Translations under genes and position numbers: made by a program
NCBI RefSeq assembly: GCF_002953135.1
Contig: NZ_CP026372.1
Span: forward strand, 62,001-126,000
Direction: 5' to 3'
Length of the DNA: 64,000 nucleotides
DNA from: Sphingobium sp. SCG-1
GTDB lineage: Bacteria; Pseudomonadota; Alphaproteobacteria; Sphingomonadales; Sphingomonadaceae
Notes under the pieces: model-generated
What the model was told of the DNA's origin: nothing
The model's database searches: none
Seen by the model: the letters and a program-made list of their open reading frames with translations, nothing else
Part shown: positions 1-7,243 of the stretch, piece by piece
Numbering within the stretch: position 1 is the stretch's first letter
Layout: each line of letters begins with the position of its first letter

Positions 1-1127
1 GTGGTGCCGGCGACTTCCGATGTCAAAGCTGCCGTCCGCGGCTTTGCTCCTGGCGGCGTGCCTGCTTCATAGTTGCCAAGCGTTTTCGTGGGGGAAAGGA
101 GACGCGAGCGCGCCTTGACATAGGCTGGATCGATAAGCCCCGCGACCGGCACGTCAACGAAATCCCGGTCGCCCAGATATTTCTCGCGATCGGCATAAGC
201 CAGCCGCATGGCCTCGGCGATCAGGTGCCACGCGACAGGACTATCCTTGCCCAGCTTCCGCATGTCGAAGCGCTCGACCATCTCGAGAATTTGCAGGACC
301 GTCGTAGCGCCGGAGGATGGCGGCCCCATGCCGCAAATGGTGTACTGCCGATAGGGGCCACATACCGGCGCGCGGTCCTTTGCCTGATATCCCGCCAGAT
401 CCTCCGCCGTCAGCGGAACAGGGTTCTTCGGTGCATTGCTTACGATGGTCGCGATAGCCTCGGCGTTAGCGCCAGAATAGAACGCCGAAGGCCCCTCGGC
501 AGCTATCTCTCTCAATATCTTGGCCAATGCCGGGTTACGGATATGCGTGCCGACCGGAGCCGGTGCGCCGTCTTTCCAGTACAGCTTCTGAATAGCCGGA
601 AAATCTGTCCAGATCTTCTGAACGTTGGATAAGGAATTGAAGAGGCGGGGGGTTACGTCGTAGCCATCTTCCGCCAGCTTGATTGCCGGAGCAAACAGAT
701 CGGCCCACGGCAGCTTTCCCCACTTTCCATGCGCTTTCGCCATCAGCGCCACATTGCCCGGCACTCCCACCGAATAGCCGCCCGGCCATGCTTCCATGAA
801 CGGCAGCGGCTTTCCCTGAGCGTCTAGAAAGCGCGTCGGCGTAGCGGCAGCGGGCGCCGTCTCGCGCCCGTCAATCGTATCGACCAATCCAGTCGACGCA
901 TGATGATGAATAAGGAAACCACCCCCGCCGATGCCACTCGATTGCGGCTCCACTACCGTCAGGGCCAGCATCATCGCCATAGCCGCGTCCGTGGCGCTGC
1001 CGCCCTTATGCAATATCTCCAGCCCCGCATCGCTGGCACGCGGGTCGGCGGAGGTGACAATACCTTGCGCAAGCACTGGATATGGAAGGATGAAGAGCGC
1101 GAACGTGAGAAGGAAGCGTTTAATCAT
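1..1127 (-). CDS. ggt: gamma-glutamyltransferase, partial (C-terminus beyond window)
   Basis: The reading frame starts at the ATG at 1127 and stays open to the window edge, giving 375 complete codons. The N-terminus MIKRFLLTFALFILPYPVLAQG looks like a signal peptide cut after VLA, so the protein is probably periplasmic. Family features are the early GGSATDAAMAMMLAL and SSGIGGGGFLIHH stretches and the later GPPSSGATTVLQ and YADREKYLGD stretches, typical of the large subunit of gamma-glutamyltranspeptidases. These enzymes cleave glutathione and other gamma-glutamyl compounds after self-processing at a catalytic Thr. The frame ends in SEVAGT plus two bases of a further codon, where that Thr is expected, so the catalytic small subunit lies outside the window. 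It follows pyrD by 51 bp on the same strand and may be co-transcribed. Confidence 0.88.
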   Translation of the reverse strand, partial: MIKRFLLTFALFILPYPVLAQGIVTSADPRASDAGLEILHKGGSATDAAMAMMLALTVVEPQSSGIGGGGFLIHHHASTGLVDTIDGRETAPAAATPTRFLDAQGKPLPFMEAWPGGYSVGVPGNVALMAKAHGKWGKLPWADLFAPAIKLAEDGYDVTPRLFNSLSNVQKIWTDFPAIQKLYWKDGAPAPVGTHIRNPALAKILREIAAEGPSAFYSGANAEAIATIVSNAPKNPVPLTAEDLAGYQAKDRAPVCGPYRQYTICGMGPPSSGATTVLQILEMVERFDMRKLGKDSPVAWHLIAEAMRLAYADREKYLGDRDFVDVPVAGLIDPAYVKARSRLLSPTKTLGNYEAGTPPGAKPRTAALTSEVAGT

Positions 1128-1178
1128 CGGGCAAGAGTATCGGCTACAAATGGTGCGGCAAGCAGTTTGTGCGGGTGC

Positions 1179-2213
1179 TTACTTTGCGTCGACCCCTACG
1201 GCCTGACTGATGTTGGCGAAGCCATCACGCGCAAGAAGGCGGATGAGGCCCTTGTGTATGGTGCGCGCCAGCATCGGCCCTTCATAGACCATGGCTGTAT
1301 ATATCTGGAGCAGGGATGCGCCGGCGCGGATGCGGGCATACGCCTGCTCAGCCGTGAAGATGCCACCAACGCCGATAAGCGGAATTTTCGCGCCCACCGC
1401 CGACCGGAAGTCCCGCAGACGCTGCAAGGCCACGTCATGCAAAGGCGCTCCGGAAAGGCCGCCACTTTCCCCGGCAGACCGTGATCGAAGTTGTGGCCGA
1501 CCGATGGTAGTATTCGAGACAATCAACGCATCGATGCGATGCTTGAGGCAGGCTTCGGCGATGTCCCGGATATCTTCGCCTTCAAGATCAGGCGCGACCT
1601 TCAGGAAAATCGGGGTCTTCTCTGAACCTCGCGCCTGCATGACGGCATCCAGCAACGCGTGGAGCGCCGCCTTATCCTGCAAAGCCCGTAGACCAGGCGT
1701 ATTGGGCGACGAGATATTCACCGTCAGATAATCCGCGAGCGGCATCATGTTCCGTACGCCAGCGGCATAATCAGCAATACGATCGTCAGCGTCCTTGTTC
1801 GCACCGATGTTGATGCCGACAATGCCCGACCAACTTGGCCGTTTGGCAAGTCGCGAAGCGGCCCGTGCCTGACCGCCGTTATTGAACCCCATCCGGTTTA
1901 TGACGGCTCGGTCTTCCACCAGGCGAAACAGGCGTGGTGTAGGATTGCCGGCCTGTGGAAGCGGCGTCAACGTACCGACTTCGGCAAAGCCAAACCCCAA
2001 GCCATGCATTTTATGAGCGACCAAGCCATCCTTATCGAACCCCGCCGCCAATCCAACGGGCGCAGGAAAATCCAGGCCCGCCACTCGACTTGCCAAACGG
2101 GGATCAATCGGCGTCGACATTGCCGGCATCCAACGCAGCGCGTGGAGCGTCAGCCCGTGCGCCTTTTCGGGATCGATTCGGAATAAAATGGGCTTCAGGG
2201 TCGAATAGAGCAT
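1179..2213 (-). CDS. pyrD: dihydroorotate dehydrogenase (quinone), class 2
   Basis: A 344-residue protein of normal class 2 length. It oxidises dihydroorotate to orotate in pyrimidine synthesis, using FMN and membrane quinone. The N-terminal helix region (MLYSTLKPILFRIDPEKAHG) is the membrane-association part found in class 2 enzymes. VGLAAGFDKDG near residue 52 and VNISSPNTPGLR near residue 168 are diagnostic; the latter carries the Ser used as catalytic base. GVGGIFTAEQAYARI near the C-terminus is the FMN phosphate-binding region. The gene is transcribed away from the AraC-type regulator and lies upstream of ggt. No strong Shine-Dalgarno sequence precedes the ATG. Confidence 0.95.
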   Translation of the reverse strand: MLYSTLKPILFRIDPEKAHGLTLHALRWMPAMSTPIDPRLASRVAGLDFPAPVGLAAGFDKDGLVAHKMHGLGFGFAEVGTLTPLPQAGNPTPRLFRLVEDRAVINRMGFNNGGQARAASRLAKRPSWSGIVGINIGANKDADDRIADYAAGVRNMMPLADYLTVNISSPNTPGLRALQDKAALHALLDAVMQARGSEKTPIFLKVAPDLEGEDIRDIAEACLKHRIDALIVSNTTIGRPQLRSRSAGESGGLSGAPLHDVALQRLRDFRSAVGAKIPLIGVGGIFTAEQAYARIRAGASLLQIYTAMVYEGPMLARTIHKGLIRLLARDGFANISQAVGVDAK

Positions 2214-2386
2214 GTCTGCCTATTACCGGGATGTGGTATTCGCGCAACATTGGAACAATGAATGCAATGAGCGGTGCCAAAAATCCGACAAATGTCGAAT
2301 CCGTACAATCATCCGTCAAATCGGTAATCTAAAGCCCCGCTGCGACCCGAAGGGCTCCTAGTCTGTTGACAAAGAGACCTTTTCCT
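2214..2386. other. intergenic region before the orphan terminator
   Basis: This is the divergent gap upstream of pyrD. It holds a short inverted repeat, CGACA-AA-TGTCG, near 2293-2304, and no convincing gene. Because a strong plus-strand terminator follows at 2387-2419, a short non-coding plus-strand transcript could arise here, but I cannot place its start. Confidence 0.35.
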
Positions 2387-2419
2387 AGACCCAGGCAGCT
2401 ATCTGCCTGGGTCTTTTTT
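2387..2419 (+). terminator. strong rho-independent terminator without an obvious upstream gene
   Basis: A perfect 12-bp stem (AGACCCAGGCAG at 2387-2398 pairing with 2403-2414) closes a 4-nt loop and runs into a T tract at 2414-2419 on the plus strand. The minus-strand side has no T tract, so it acts on plus-strand transcripts. The only plus-strand sequence upstream before divergent pyrD is a 170-bp non-coding gap, which suggests a small RNA or a leader attenuator. Confidence 0.85.
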
Positions 2420-2542
2420 CGACCTCATTTAGATTCAGCATCAAAATCGTACAAAAAACCCAGACTATTCTCTCTGATGTAATGTTAACAAAAGATTGCG
2501 CGAACTGCGAAGCCGCGCAATGAATACGGTCAAGGGGACTAC

Positions 2543-2626
2543 ATGGCCGCTAGAACTGTAATTTTCTTTGGGCGTTCTACACTGTTGGCACCGATGTCGC
2601 GCTTCACAGTGTTATCAGCGCTCTGA
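2543..2626 (+). CDS. possible small ORF (27 residues) upstream of the AraC-type regulator
   Basis: ATG at 2543 is preceded by AAGGGGACTAC, a good Shine-Dalgarno core at workable spacing. The frame encodes 27 residues (starting MAARTVIFFGRSTLLAP) and stops at TGA 2624-2626, nine bases before the regulator ATG at 2636, which itself lacks a clear ribosome site. It could be a leader peptide coupling translation into the regulator, or the site could be chance. Nothing in the peptide is recognisable. Confidence 0.35.
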   Translation: MAARTVIFFGRSTLLAPMSRFTVLSAL

Positions 2627-2635
2627 CCTGTAGCG

Positions 2636-3535
2636 ATGCGTTCGCCATCCAATAGCGCCCCTGCCCGAAGCTCCATGGCGCAAAGCCCCGTGGATCTGCA
2701 TTATTTCGCACCACCTGAAGCATGGCGTAATTATTTCGGAGCGGGTTATCGTTTCACCACAGCGATAGCGCCTTATGCAGACGCGACGCGCGCAGACGTG
2801 GGACAATTGCGATTTATGTTGGCAGGTTCAGGCAATTACGTATTTCTCGATGGACGGGAAGTGGCGACGCCGGAAATCTGTTTGTTGGGGCCTACAATGG
2901 GTTCGACAAGCTTCAGGCTCGATGAGCCTGGCGATGTATGGGGAATTTCTCTGCTACCGCTCGGCTGGCTCGCCCTTTATGGAGGCGATGCAAGCCGGCT
3001 GGCAGATGACCTTACCGACATGACGGTCGAATATCCGCAGGTCTATGGCGATATGCTTCACGAACTGCGTGGCCTCCAATTCGATAACGAGGCAAGCGCT
3101 GAGCGCATATGGTCTTTTCTGGCCGAGCAGTCGCCTCCCGCGCCGCCAAATATAATCTCCTTTGTCGGGGCAGTGGATGCCTGGCTTGGGAATGAAGGAT
3201 CTCCGAGGATTGCCGATCTCGTCGCGACGACGGGTCTCTCCGACAGGCAAGTCGCCCGCCTGACCAATCGACTGTATGGCGCGCCGCCCAAGCTGCTTGC
3301 GCGCAAGTACAGGGCATTACGCTGCGCCGCGAAGATCGCCGTGGATCACACGCCGTGGCAGGAACTGTGTGAGGCGTCGAACTTCTACGATCAGTCGCAT
3401 TTCATCCGGGAGATCAAGCATTTCGTCGGCCTCACGCCGCACCAGTTGATGACGGAGCCAACCGAGGTGGCACGCCTCACCTTACAGCGCCGCGACCTTG
3501 GGATAGCGATGGCGGAGATCAATCGCATTAGCTAG
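2636..3535 (+). CDS. AraC family transcriptional regulator
   Basis: A protein of up to 299 residues with the AraC/XylS-type double helix-turn-helix at its C-terminus. The first helix pair is around IADLVATTGLSDRQVARLTN (about residues 195-215). The second is around WQELCEASNFYDQSHFIREI, followed by the hallmark FVGLTPHQLM. The N-terminal 170 residues are a probable ligand-sensing domain with no recognisable signature. An internal ATG at 2675 (MAQSPVDLHYF) is an alternative start. No target operon is adjacent in the same direction, since the suf operon downstream has its own Rrf2 regulator. Its ligand and targets cannot be inferred. Confidence 0.82.
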   Translation: MRSPSNSAPARSSMAQSPVDLHYFAPPEAWRNYFGAGYRFTTAIAPYADATRADVGQLRFMLAGSGNYVFLDGREVATPEICLLGPTMGSTSFRLDEPGDVWGISLLPLGWLALYGGDASRLADDLTDMTVEYPQVYGDMLHELRGLQFDNEASAERIWSFLAEQSPPAPPNIISFVGAVDAWLGNEGSPRIADLVATTGLSDRQVARLTNRLYGAPPKLLARKYRALRCAAKIAVDHTPWQELCEASNFYDQSHFIREIKHFVGLTPHQLMTEPTEVARLTLQRRDLGIAMAEINRIS

Positions 3536-3576
3536 GTTTGACGGGTTGATTTTGGCGCCTTTCACCGCCACATGGC

Positions 3577-3599
3577 AATCGGAACGATTTGCTCCGATT
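3577..3599. promoter_or_regulatory. inverted repeat, candidate operator of the suf operon
   Basis: AATCGGA at 3577-3583 and TCCGATT at 3593-3599 form a perfect 7-bp inverted repeat with a 9-bp spacer, 11 bp before the ATG of the Rrf2-family regulator that opens the suf operon. Rrf2 proteins bind palindromes of about this size, so autoregulation is the likely role. That is an inference from position and symmetry. Confidence 0.5.
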
Positions 3600-3610
3600 A
3601 GGATTCGCCG

Positions 3611-4027
3611 ATGCGGCTCTCCAGCCTCGCCGATTATGCCATTGTCGTAATGTCTGCCGCCGCGCGCGCCGCTGACGACGCGCGCTTGTCGGCGACGGAT
3701 ATCGCCGTGCAGACCGGCGTGCCGCTGCCCACGGCACAGAAGTTGCTCGGTCGATTGGCTGCGGCCGGTCTGCTCGAATCCGCCCGTGGCACAGGCGGCG
3801 GCTTCGCACTGGCGCGGTCGGCGGACAGGATCAGCCTTGCCGACATCGTTGAAGCGGTGGAAGGCCCGATTGCCATGACGGCCTGTGTCGAGGAAAGCGC
3901 CGCCCGCCATGATTGCGCGTTGGAAAGCAGTTGCCGCGTTCGCCCGCATTGGGGTGCCGTCAATGGCGCCATTCGCGGTGCGCTGGCCGGCGTGTCGCTG
4001 AACAGCCTTTCAAGAGAAGCCGTATGA
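3611..4027 (+). CDS. Rrf2 family Fe-S-dependent regulator of the suf operon
   Basis: A 138-residue Rrf2-type winged-helix protein. The N-terminal MRLSSLADYAIVVMSAAAR and the wing segment ESARGTGGGFALAR are characteristic. Three cysteines at 92, 102 and 108 (TACVEES, HDCALESSC) match the cluster-ligand pattern of IscR-type regulators, which sense Fe-S supply. It is the first gene of the operon, and its TGA overlaps the sufB ATG (4024-4027), so it is translationally coupled to the assembly genes. The inverted repeat at 3577-3599 is its likely own operator. Confidence 0.88.
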   Translation: MRLSSLADYAIVVMSAAARAADDARLSATDIAVQTGVPLPTAQKLLGRLAAAGLLESARGTGGGFALARSADRISLADIVEAVEGPIAMTACVEESAARHDCALESSCRVRPHWGAVNGAIRGALAGVSLNSLSREAV

Positions 4028-5508
4028 CCGAAGATATCACCACCGTCCGCAACGCCGAAGCACAGGAGGCCGTCGACCGCGCCTCAACCTATGAGTTCGG
4101 CTGGGCGAGCGACATTGAGCAGGACTTTGCGCCCAAGGGGCTGAACGAAGACACGGTACGCTTCATTTCGGCCAAGAAGAATGAGCCCCAGTGGATGCTG
4201 GACTGGCGGCTTAAGGCGTTTGCCATGTGGCAGAAGATGACGCCGCCGGACTGGGCCAAGCTGAACGTGCCGCCGATCGACTATCAGGACGCCTATTATT
4301 ACGCCGCGCCCAAGGCGAAGCCGGAGTTGAACTCGCTGGACGAGGTCGATCCGGAAATCCTGCGCACATATGAGAAGCTGGGTATCCCAATCGCGGAGCA
4401 GGAAATGCTCGCCGGGGTGAAGGGTTCGCGCAAGATCGCGGTGGACGCCGTGTTTGACAGCGTGTCCGTCGCCACCACTTTCCGCAAGGAACTGGAAGAG
4501 GCGGGCGTGATCTTTCGCTCGATTAGCGAGGCGGTGCGCGAATATCCGGAACTCGTGAAGGCGTGGCTCGGCAAGATCGTGCCGATGCATGACAATTACT
4601 TTGCGACGTTGAATTGCGCGGTCTTTTCGGACGGGACGTTCGTCTACATCCCCGAGGGCGTGCGATGCCCGATGGAGCTTTCCACCTATTTCCGGATCAA
4701 TGCGGAGAATACCGGGCAATTCGAGCGGACGCTGATCATTGCGGAGAAGGGCAGCTATGTGTCCTATCTCGAAGGCTGCACCGCGCCGATGCGCGACGAG
4801 AACCAGTTGCACGCCGCCGTAGTCGAACTGGTCGCGCTGGACGATGCGGAGATCAAATATTCGACCGTGCAGAACTGGTATCCGGGTGACGCAGACGGCA
4901 AGGGCGGCATCTATAATTTCGTGACCAAGCGTGGGCTGTGTCAGGGGAAGAACAGCAAGATCAGCTGGACGCAGGTCGAAACCGGCTCCGCGATCACCTG
5001 GAAATATCCCTCTTGCGTGCTGGCTGGGGAGAACAGCGTTGGTGAGTTTTACTCCGTCGCGCTGACCAATAACATGCAGCAGGCCGATACCGGCACGAAG
5101 ATGATCCATCTGGGCAAAGGCTCCCGCTCGACCATCGTGTCGAAGGGGATCAGCGCGGGCCGGTCGAACAACACCTATCGCGGACTGGTGCGCGTCGGCG
5201 CGACAGCGGAGGGCGTGCGCAACTTCACGCAGTGCGACAGCCTGCTGCTGGGCGACCAGTGCGGCGCGCACACCGTGCCTTATATCGAAGTGAAGAACCC
5301 CTCGGCGCAGATCGAGCATGAGGCCACGACGTCGAAGATTTCGGATGATCAGTTGTTTTACGCGATGCAGCGCGGTCTGGACACAGAGAGCGCGGTGTCG
5401 CTGATCGTGAACGGTTTTGCGAAGGAAGTGCTGCAACAGTTGCCCATGGAGTTTGCGGTCGAGGCACAGAAGCTGCTGGGGATTTCGCTGGAGGGGTCTG
5501 TTGGGTAA
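4024..5508 (+). CDS. sufB: Fe-S cluster assembly scaffold protein SufB
   Basis: A 494-residue SufB starting at the ATG overlapping the stop of the Rrf2 gene (MTEDITTVRN). SufB forms the SufBC2D scaffold on which clusters are built. Recognisable segments are GLNEDTVRFISAKKNEP near the N-terminus, MELSTYFRIN, YVSYLEGCTAPMRDENQLHA and the C-terminal RGLVRVGATAEGVRNFTQCDS, followed by CGAHTVPYIEVKN. Length and motifs are normal. The frame is open upstream inside the regulator gene, but the family N-terminus and the ATGA overlap support this start. Confidence 0.96.
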   Translation: MTEDITTVRNAEAQEAVDRASTYEFGWASDIEQDFAPKGLNEDTVRFISAKKNEPQWMLDWRLKAFAMWQKMTPPDWAKLNVPPIDYQDAYYYAAPKAKPELNSLDEVDPEILRTYEKLGIPIAEQEMLAGVKGSRKIAVDAVFDSVSVATTFRKELEEAGVIFRSISEAVREYPELVKAWLGKIVPMHDNYFATLNCAVFSDGTFVYIPEGVRCPMELSTYFRINAENTGQFERTLIIAEKGSYVSYLEGCTAPMRDENQLHAAVVELVALDDAEIKYSTVQNWYPGDADGKGGIYNFVTKRGLCQGKNSKISWTQVETGSAITWKYPSCVLAGENSVGEFYSVALTNNMQQADTGTKMIHLGKGSRSTIVSKGISAGRSNNTYRGLVRVGATAEGVRNFTQCDSLLLGDQCGAHTVPYIEVKNPSAQIEHEATTSKISDDQLFYAMQRGLDTESAVSLIVNGFAKEVLQQLPMEFAVEAQKLLGISLEGSVG

Positions 5509-5746
5509 CGCCTTCTTCTTCGACGGCACGAGATATTGGTCAGAAGGAGACGAAAAGGCTCACTTCGACTTGCTAGCTGCCATTGCCTGTATCCAAAGCG
5601 TTAAGGGTCAAGGAACGCGGGTTTATTTGGATATCGATCGGGCTAATGTTTCCGATCACGACCTGCGTGAACTGAAAGCTGTCTATCGTCGATATAAAGG
5701 CGATGTGTCCCAATTGACGGGAATAAGAACTAATGCTCCGAATTAA
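5501..5746 (+). CDS. unrecognised small protein encoded between sufB and sufC
   Basis: An 81-residue frame that overlaps sufB by 8 bp at its start and sufC by 14 bp at its end, so it is embedded in the operon's coupled translation chain. The likely start is TTG at 5501, preceded by GGAGGGG inside the sufB end; no ATG or GTG is suitably placed. The product begins MGNAFFFDGTRYWSEGDEKAH and is soluble and mixed-charge, with no membrane segment, no cysteine pair and no motif I can assign. GC content is about 49% over 5521-5700 (88 of 180 bases by hand count), lower than the flanking suf genes look, which hints at a later insertion. I do not recognise the family. Confidence 0.6.
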   Translation: MGNAFFFDGTRYWSEGDEKAHFDLLAAIACIQSVKGQGTRVYLDIDRANVSDHDLRELKAVYRRYKGDVSQLTGIRTNAPN

Positions 5747-6494
5747 TAACCTCACCAATGCCATCGACGGCAAGGCTATCCTCAAGGGCCTCTCGCTGAC
5801 CCTGAACGCCGGCGAAATCCATGCGATTATGGGTCCAAACGGCGCGGGCAAGTCTACGCTGGCTTATACATTGGGCGGCCGGCCCGGTTATGAGGTTACG
5901 GGCGGCAGTGCTACCTTCGAGGGCGCGGACCTTCTGGATATGGACCCGCATGAGCGGGCCGCGGCGGGGTTGTTCCTGGGCTTTCAGTATCCGGTGGAAA
6001 TCCCCGGCGTGTCCAATCTTCAGTTCCTGCGCGAAAGCCTGAACAGCCAGCGCAAGGCGCGCGGGCAAGCGCCGCTGTCCGGCGGCGAGTTCATCAAGCT
6101 CGCCAAGGAAAAAGCGGCGCTGCTCGGGCTGGATATGGAGATGCTCAAACGGCCGGTAAACGTCGGCTTTTCGGGCGGCGAAAAGAAGCGGAACGAGATG
6201 GTGCAGATGGGCATCCTCGATCCCAAGCTGGCGATCCTCGACGAGACTGACAGCGGCCTCGACATCGATGCGCTGAAGATCGTTGGCGCGGGGATCAATG
6301 CGATCATGCGCAAGCCGGATCGCGCCGTGTTGCTGATCACCCATTATCAGCGACTGCTGGATTATGTGCAGCCGGACTTCGTGCACGTGCTGGCGGGCGG
6401 TCGTATCGTGAAGAGCGGTGGGCCGGAACTGGCGCTGGAGCTTGAGCGGGAGGGCTACGCCGATGTGGTCGGTGCCGGGGTACTGGCGGCGTGA
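5733..6494 (+). CDS. sufC: Fe-S cluster assembly ATPase SufC
   Basis: A 253-residue cytosolic ABC-type ATPase that powers the SufBCD scaffold. The Walker A motif is GPNGAGKST near residue 33, the signature is FSGGEKKRNEM near residue 147, and Walker B with its Suf-specific follow-on is LAILDETDSGLDIDALK near residue 166. There are no membrane segments. The ATG at 5733 lies inside the end of the small upstream gene, and the stop overlaps the sufD GTG. Confidence 0.97.
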   Translation: MLRINNLTNAIDGKAILKGLSLTLNAGEIHAIMGPNGAGKSTLAYTLGGRPGYEVTGGSATFEGADLLDMDPHERAAAGLFLGFQYPVEIPGVSNLQFLRESLNSQRKARGQAPLSGGEFIKLAKEKAALLGLDMEMLKRPVNVGFSGGEKKRNEMVQMGILDPKLAILDETDSGLDIDALKIVGAGINAIMRKPDRAVLLITHYQRLLDYVQPDFVHVLAGGRIVKSGGPELALELEREGYADVVGAGVLAA

Positions 6495-7243
6495 ACTTGG
6501 CTGTGCTCCCAACGCGACGTGACGAAGCGTGGCGCTACAGCGATCTGGATGCCGTGGCGAAGGCGTGGCCCGCTGCGCCAGCGACGCAGATTAGTGTCAC
6601 CGCGGGTGAGACTGAGCATCACTATCTGCTGCAGGATGCAGCCGATGGCGCGAGCGCGATCCATGACTATGAGATCAGCGTTGCGGACGGGGCGGCCTGC
6701 CACTTTCATGTGCTCAACATCGGTGGGGCACTGGGACGAGTGACGCTGAACGTCACGCTCGGCGCGGCCGCGCATTTCGCGCTGGGCGGCGCGATCATCG
6801 GCGGCGACACGCAGACGCTGGAGATCGTCACCACGCTCACCCATGCGCAGCCCAATGCGACGAGCGAACAGGTGATCCGGTCGATCCTCGCAGGCCGCGC
6901 GACGGGCACATATATGGGCAAGATTACCGTGGCGCGCGGCGCGCAGAAGACCGACGCGGCGCAATCGGTAAAGGCGATGCTGCTGGATCGCACCGCGACC
7001 GCCAATGCGAAGCCCGAGCTGGAGATCTACGCGGACGACGTGAAGTGCGCGCATGGCGCGACCGTGGGCGAACTGGACAAGAACGCGCTGTTCTACATGG
7101 CCTCGCGCGGCATGGACCCGGCGACGGCACGCACCCTGTTGCTGCAATCGTTCATCGCGGGCGTGTTCGACAGCGTTGAGGATGAAGCCGTGCGTGAAAC
7201 ACTGGAGGCTGCGGCTCTGGCGAAACTGGAGAGGTTGACGTGA
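6491..7243 (+). CDS. sufD: Fe-S cluster assembly protein SufD
   Basis: A 250-residue SufD, the SufB paralogue that completes the SufBC2D complex. It starts at a GTG overlapping the sufC stop (GTGA). It is shorter than E. coli SufD, with a reduced N-terminal part, but has the typical RRDEAWRYSDLDAV opening. The C-terminal half has KCAHGATVGELDKNALFYMASRGMD, the conserved SufD segment containing the functional His region. The stop overlaps the sufS start by 4 bp. Confidence 0.93.
   Translation: MNLAVLPTRRDEAWRYSDLDAVAKAWPAAPATQISVTAGETEHHYLLQDAADGASAIHDYEISVADGAACHFHVLNIGGALGRVTLNVTLGAAAHFALGGAIIGGDTQTLEIVTTLTHAQPNATSEQVIRSILAGRATGTYMGKITVARGAQKTDAAQSVKAMLLDRTATANAKPELEIYADDVKCAHGATVGELDKNALFYMASRGMDPATARTLLLQSFIAGVFDSVEDEAVRETLEAAALAKLERLT

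Noticed and set aside
2366..2394. TTGACA as a -35 element
   Set aside because: The start it predicts would lie inside the terminator stem at 2387-2414, and no -10 element at 17-bp spacing is present.
3913..4023. Longer SufB starting upstream
   Set aside because: The added part lies inside the Rrf2 gene and is not SufB-like; ATG 4024 overlaps the regulator stop and gives the family N-terminus.
4084..5529. 481-codon antisense frame over sufB
   Set aside because: High GC keeps the opposite strand open; the composition is Arg/His/Leu-rich with no domain, and sufB is certain.
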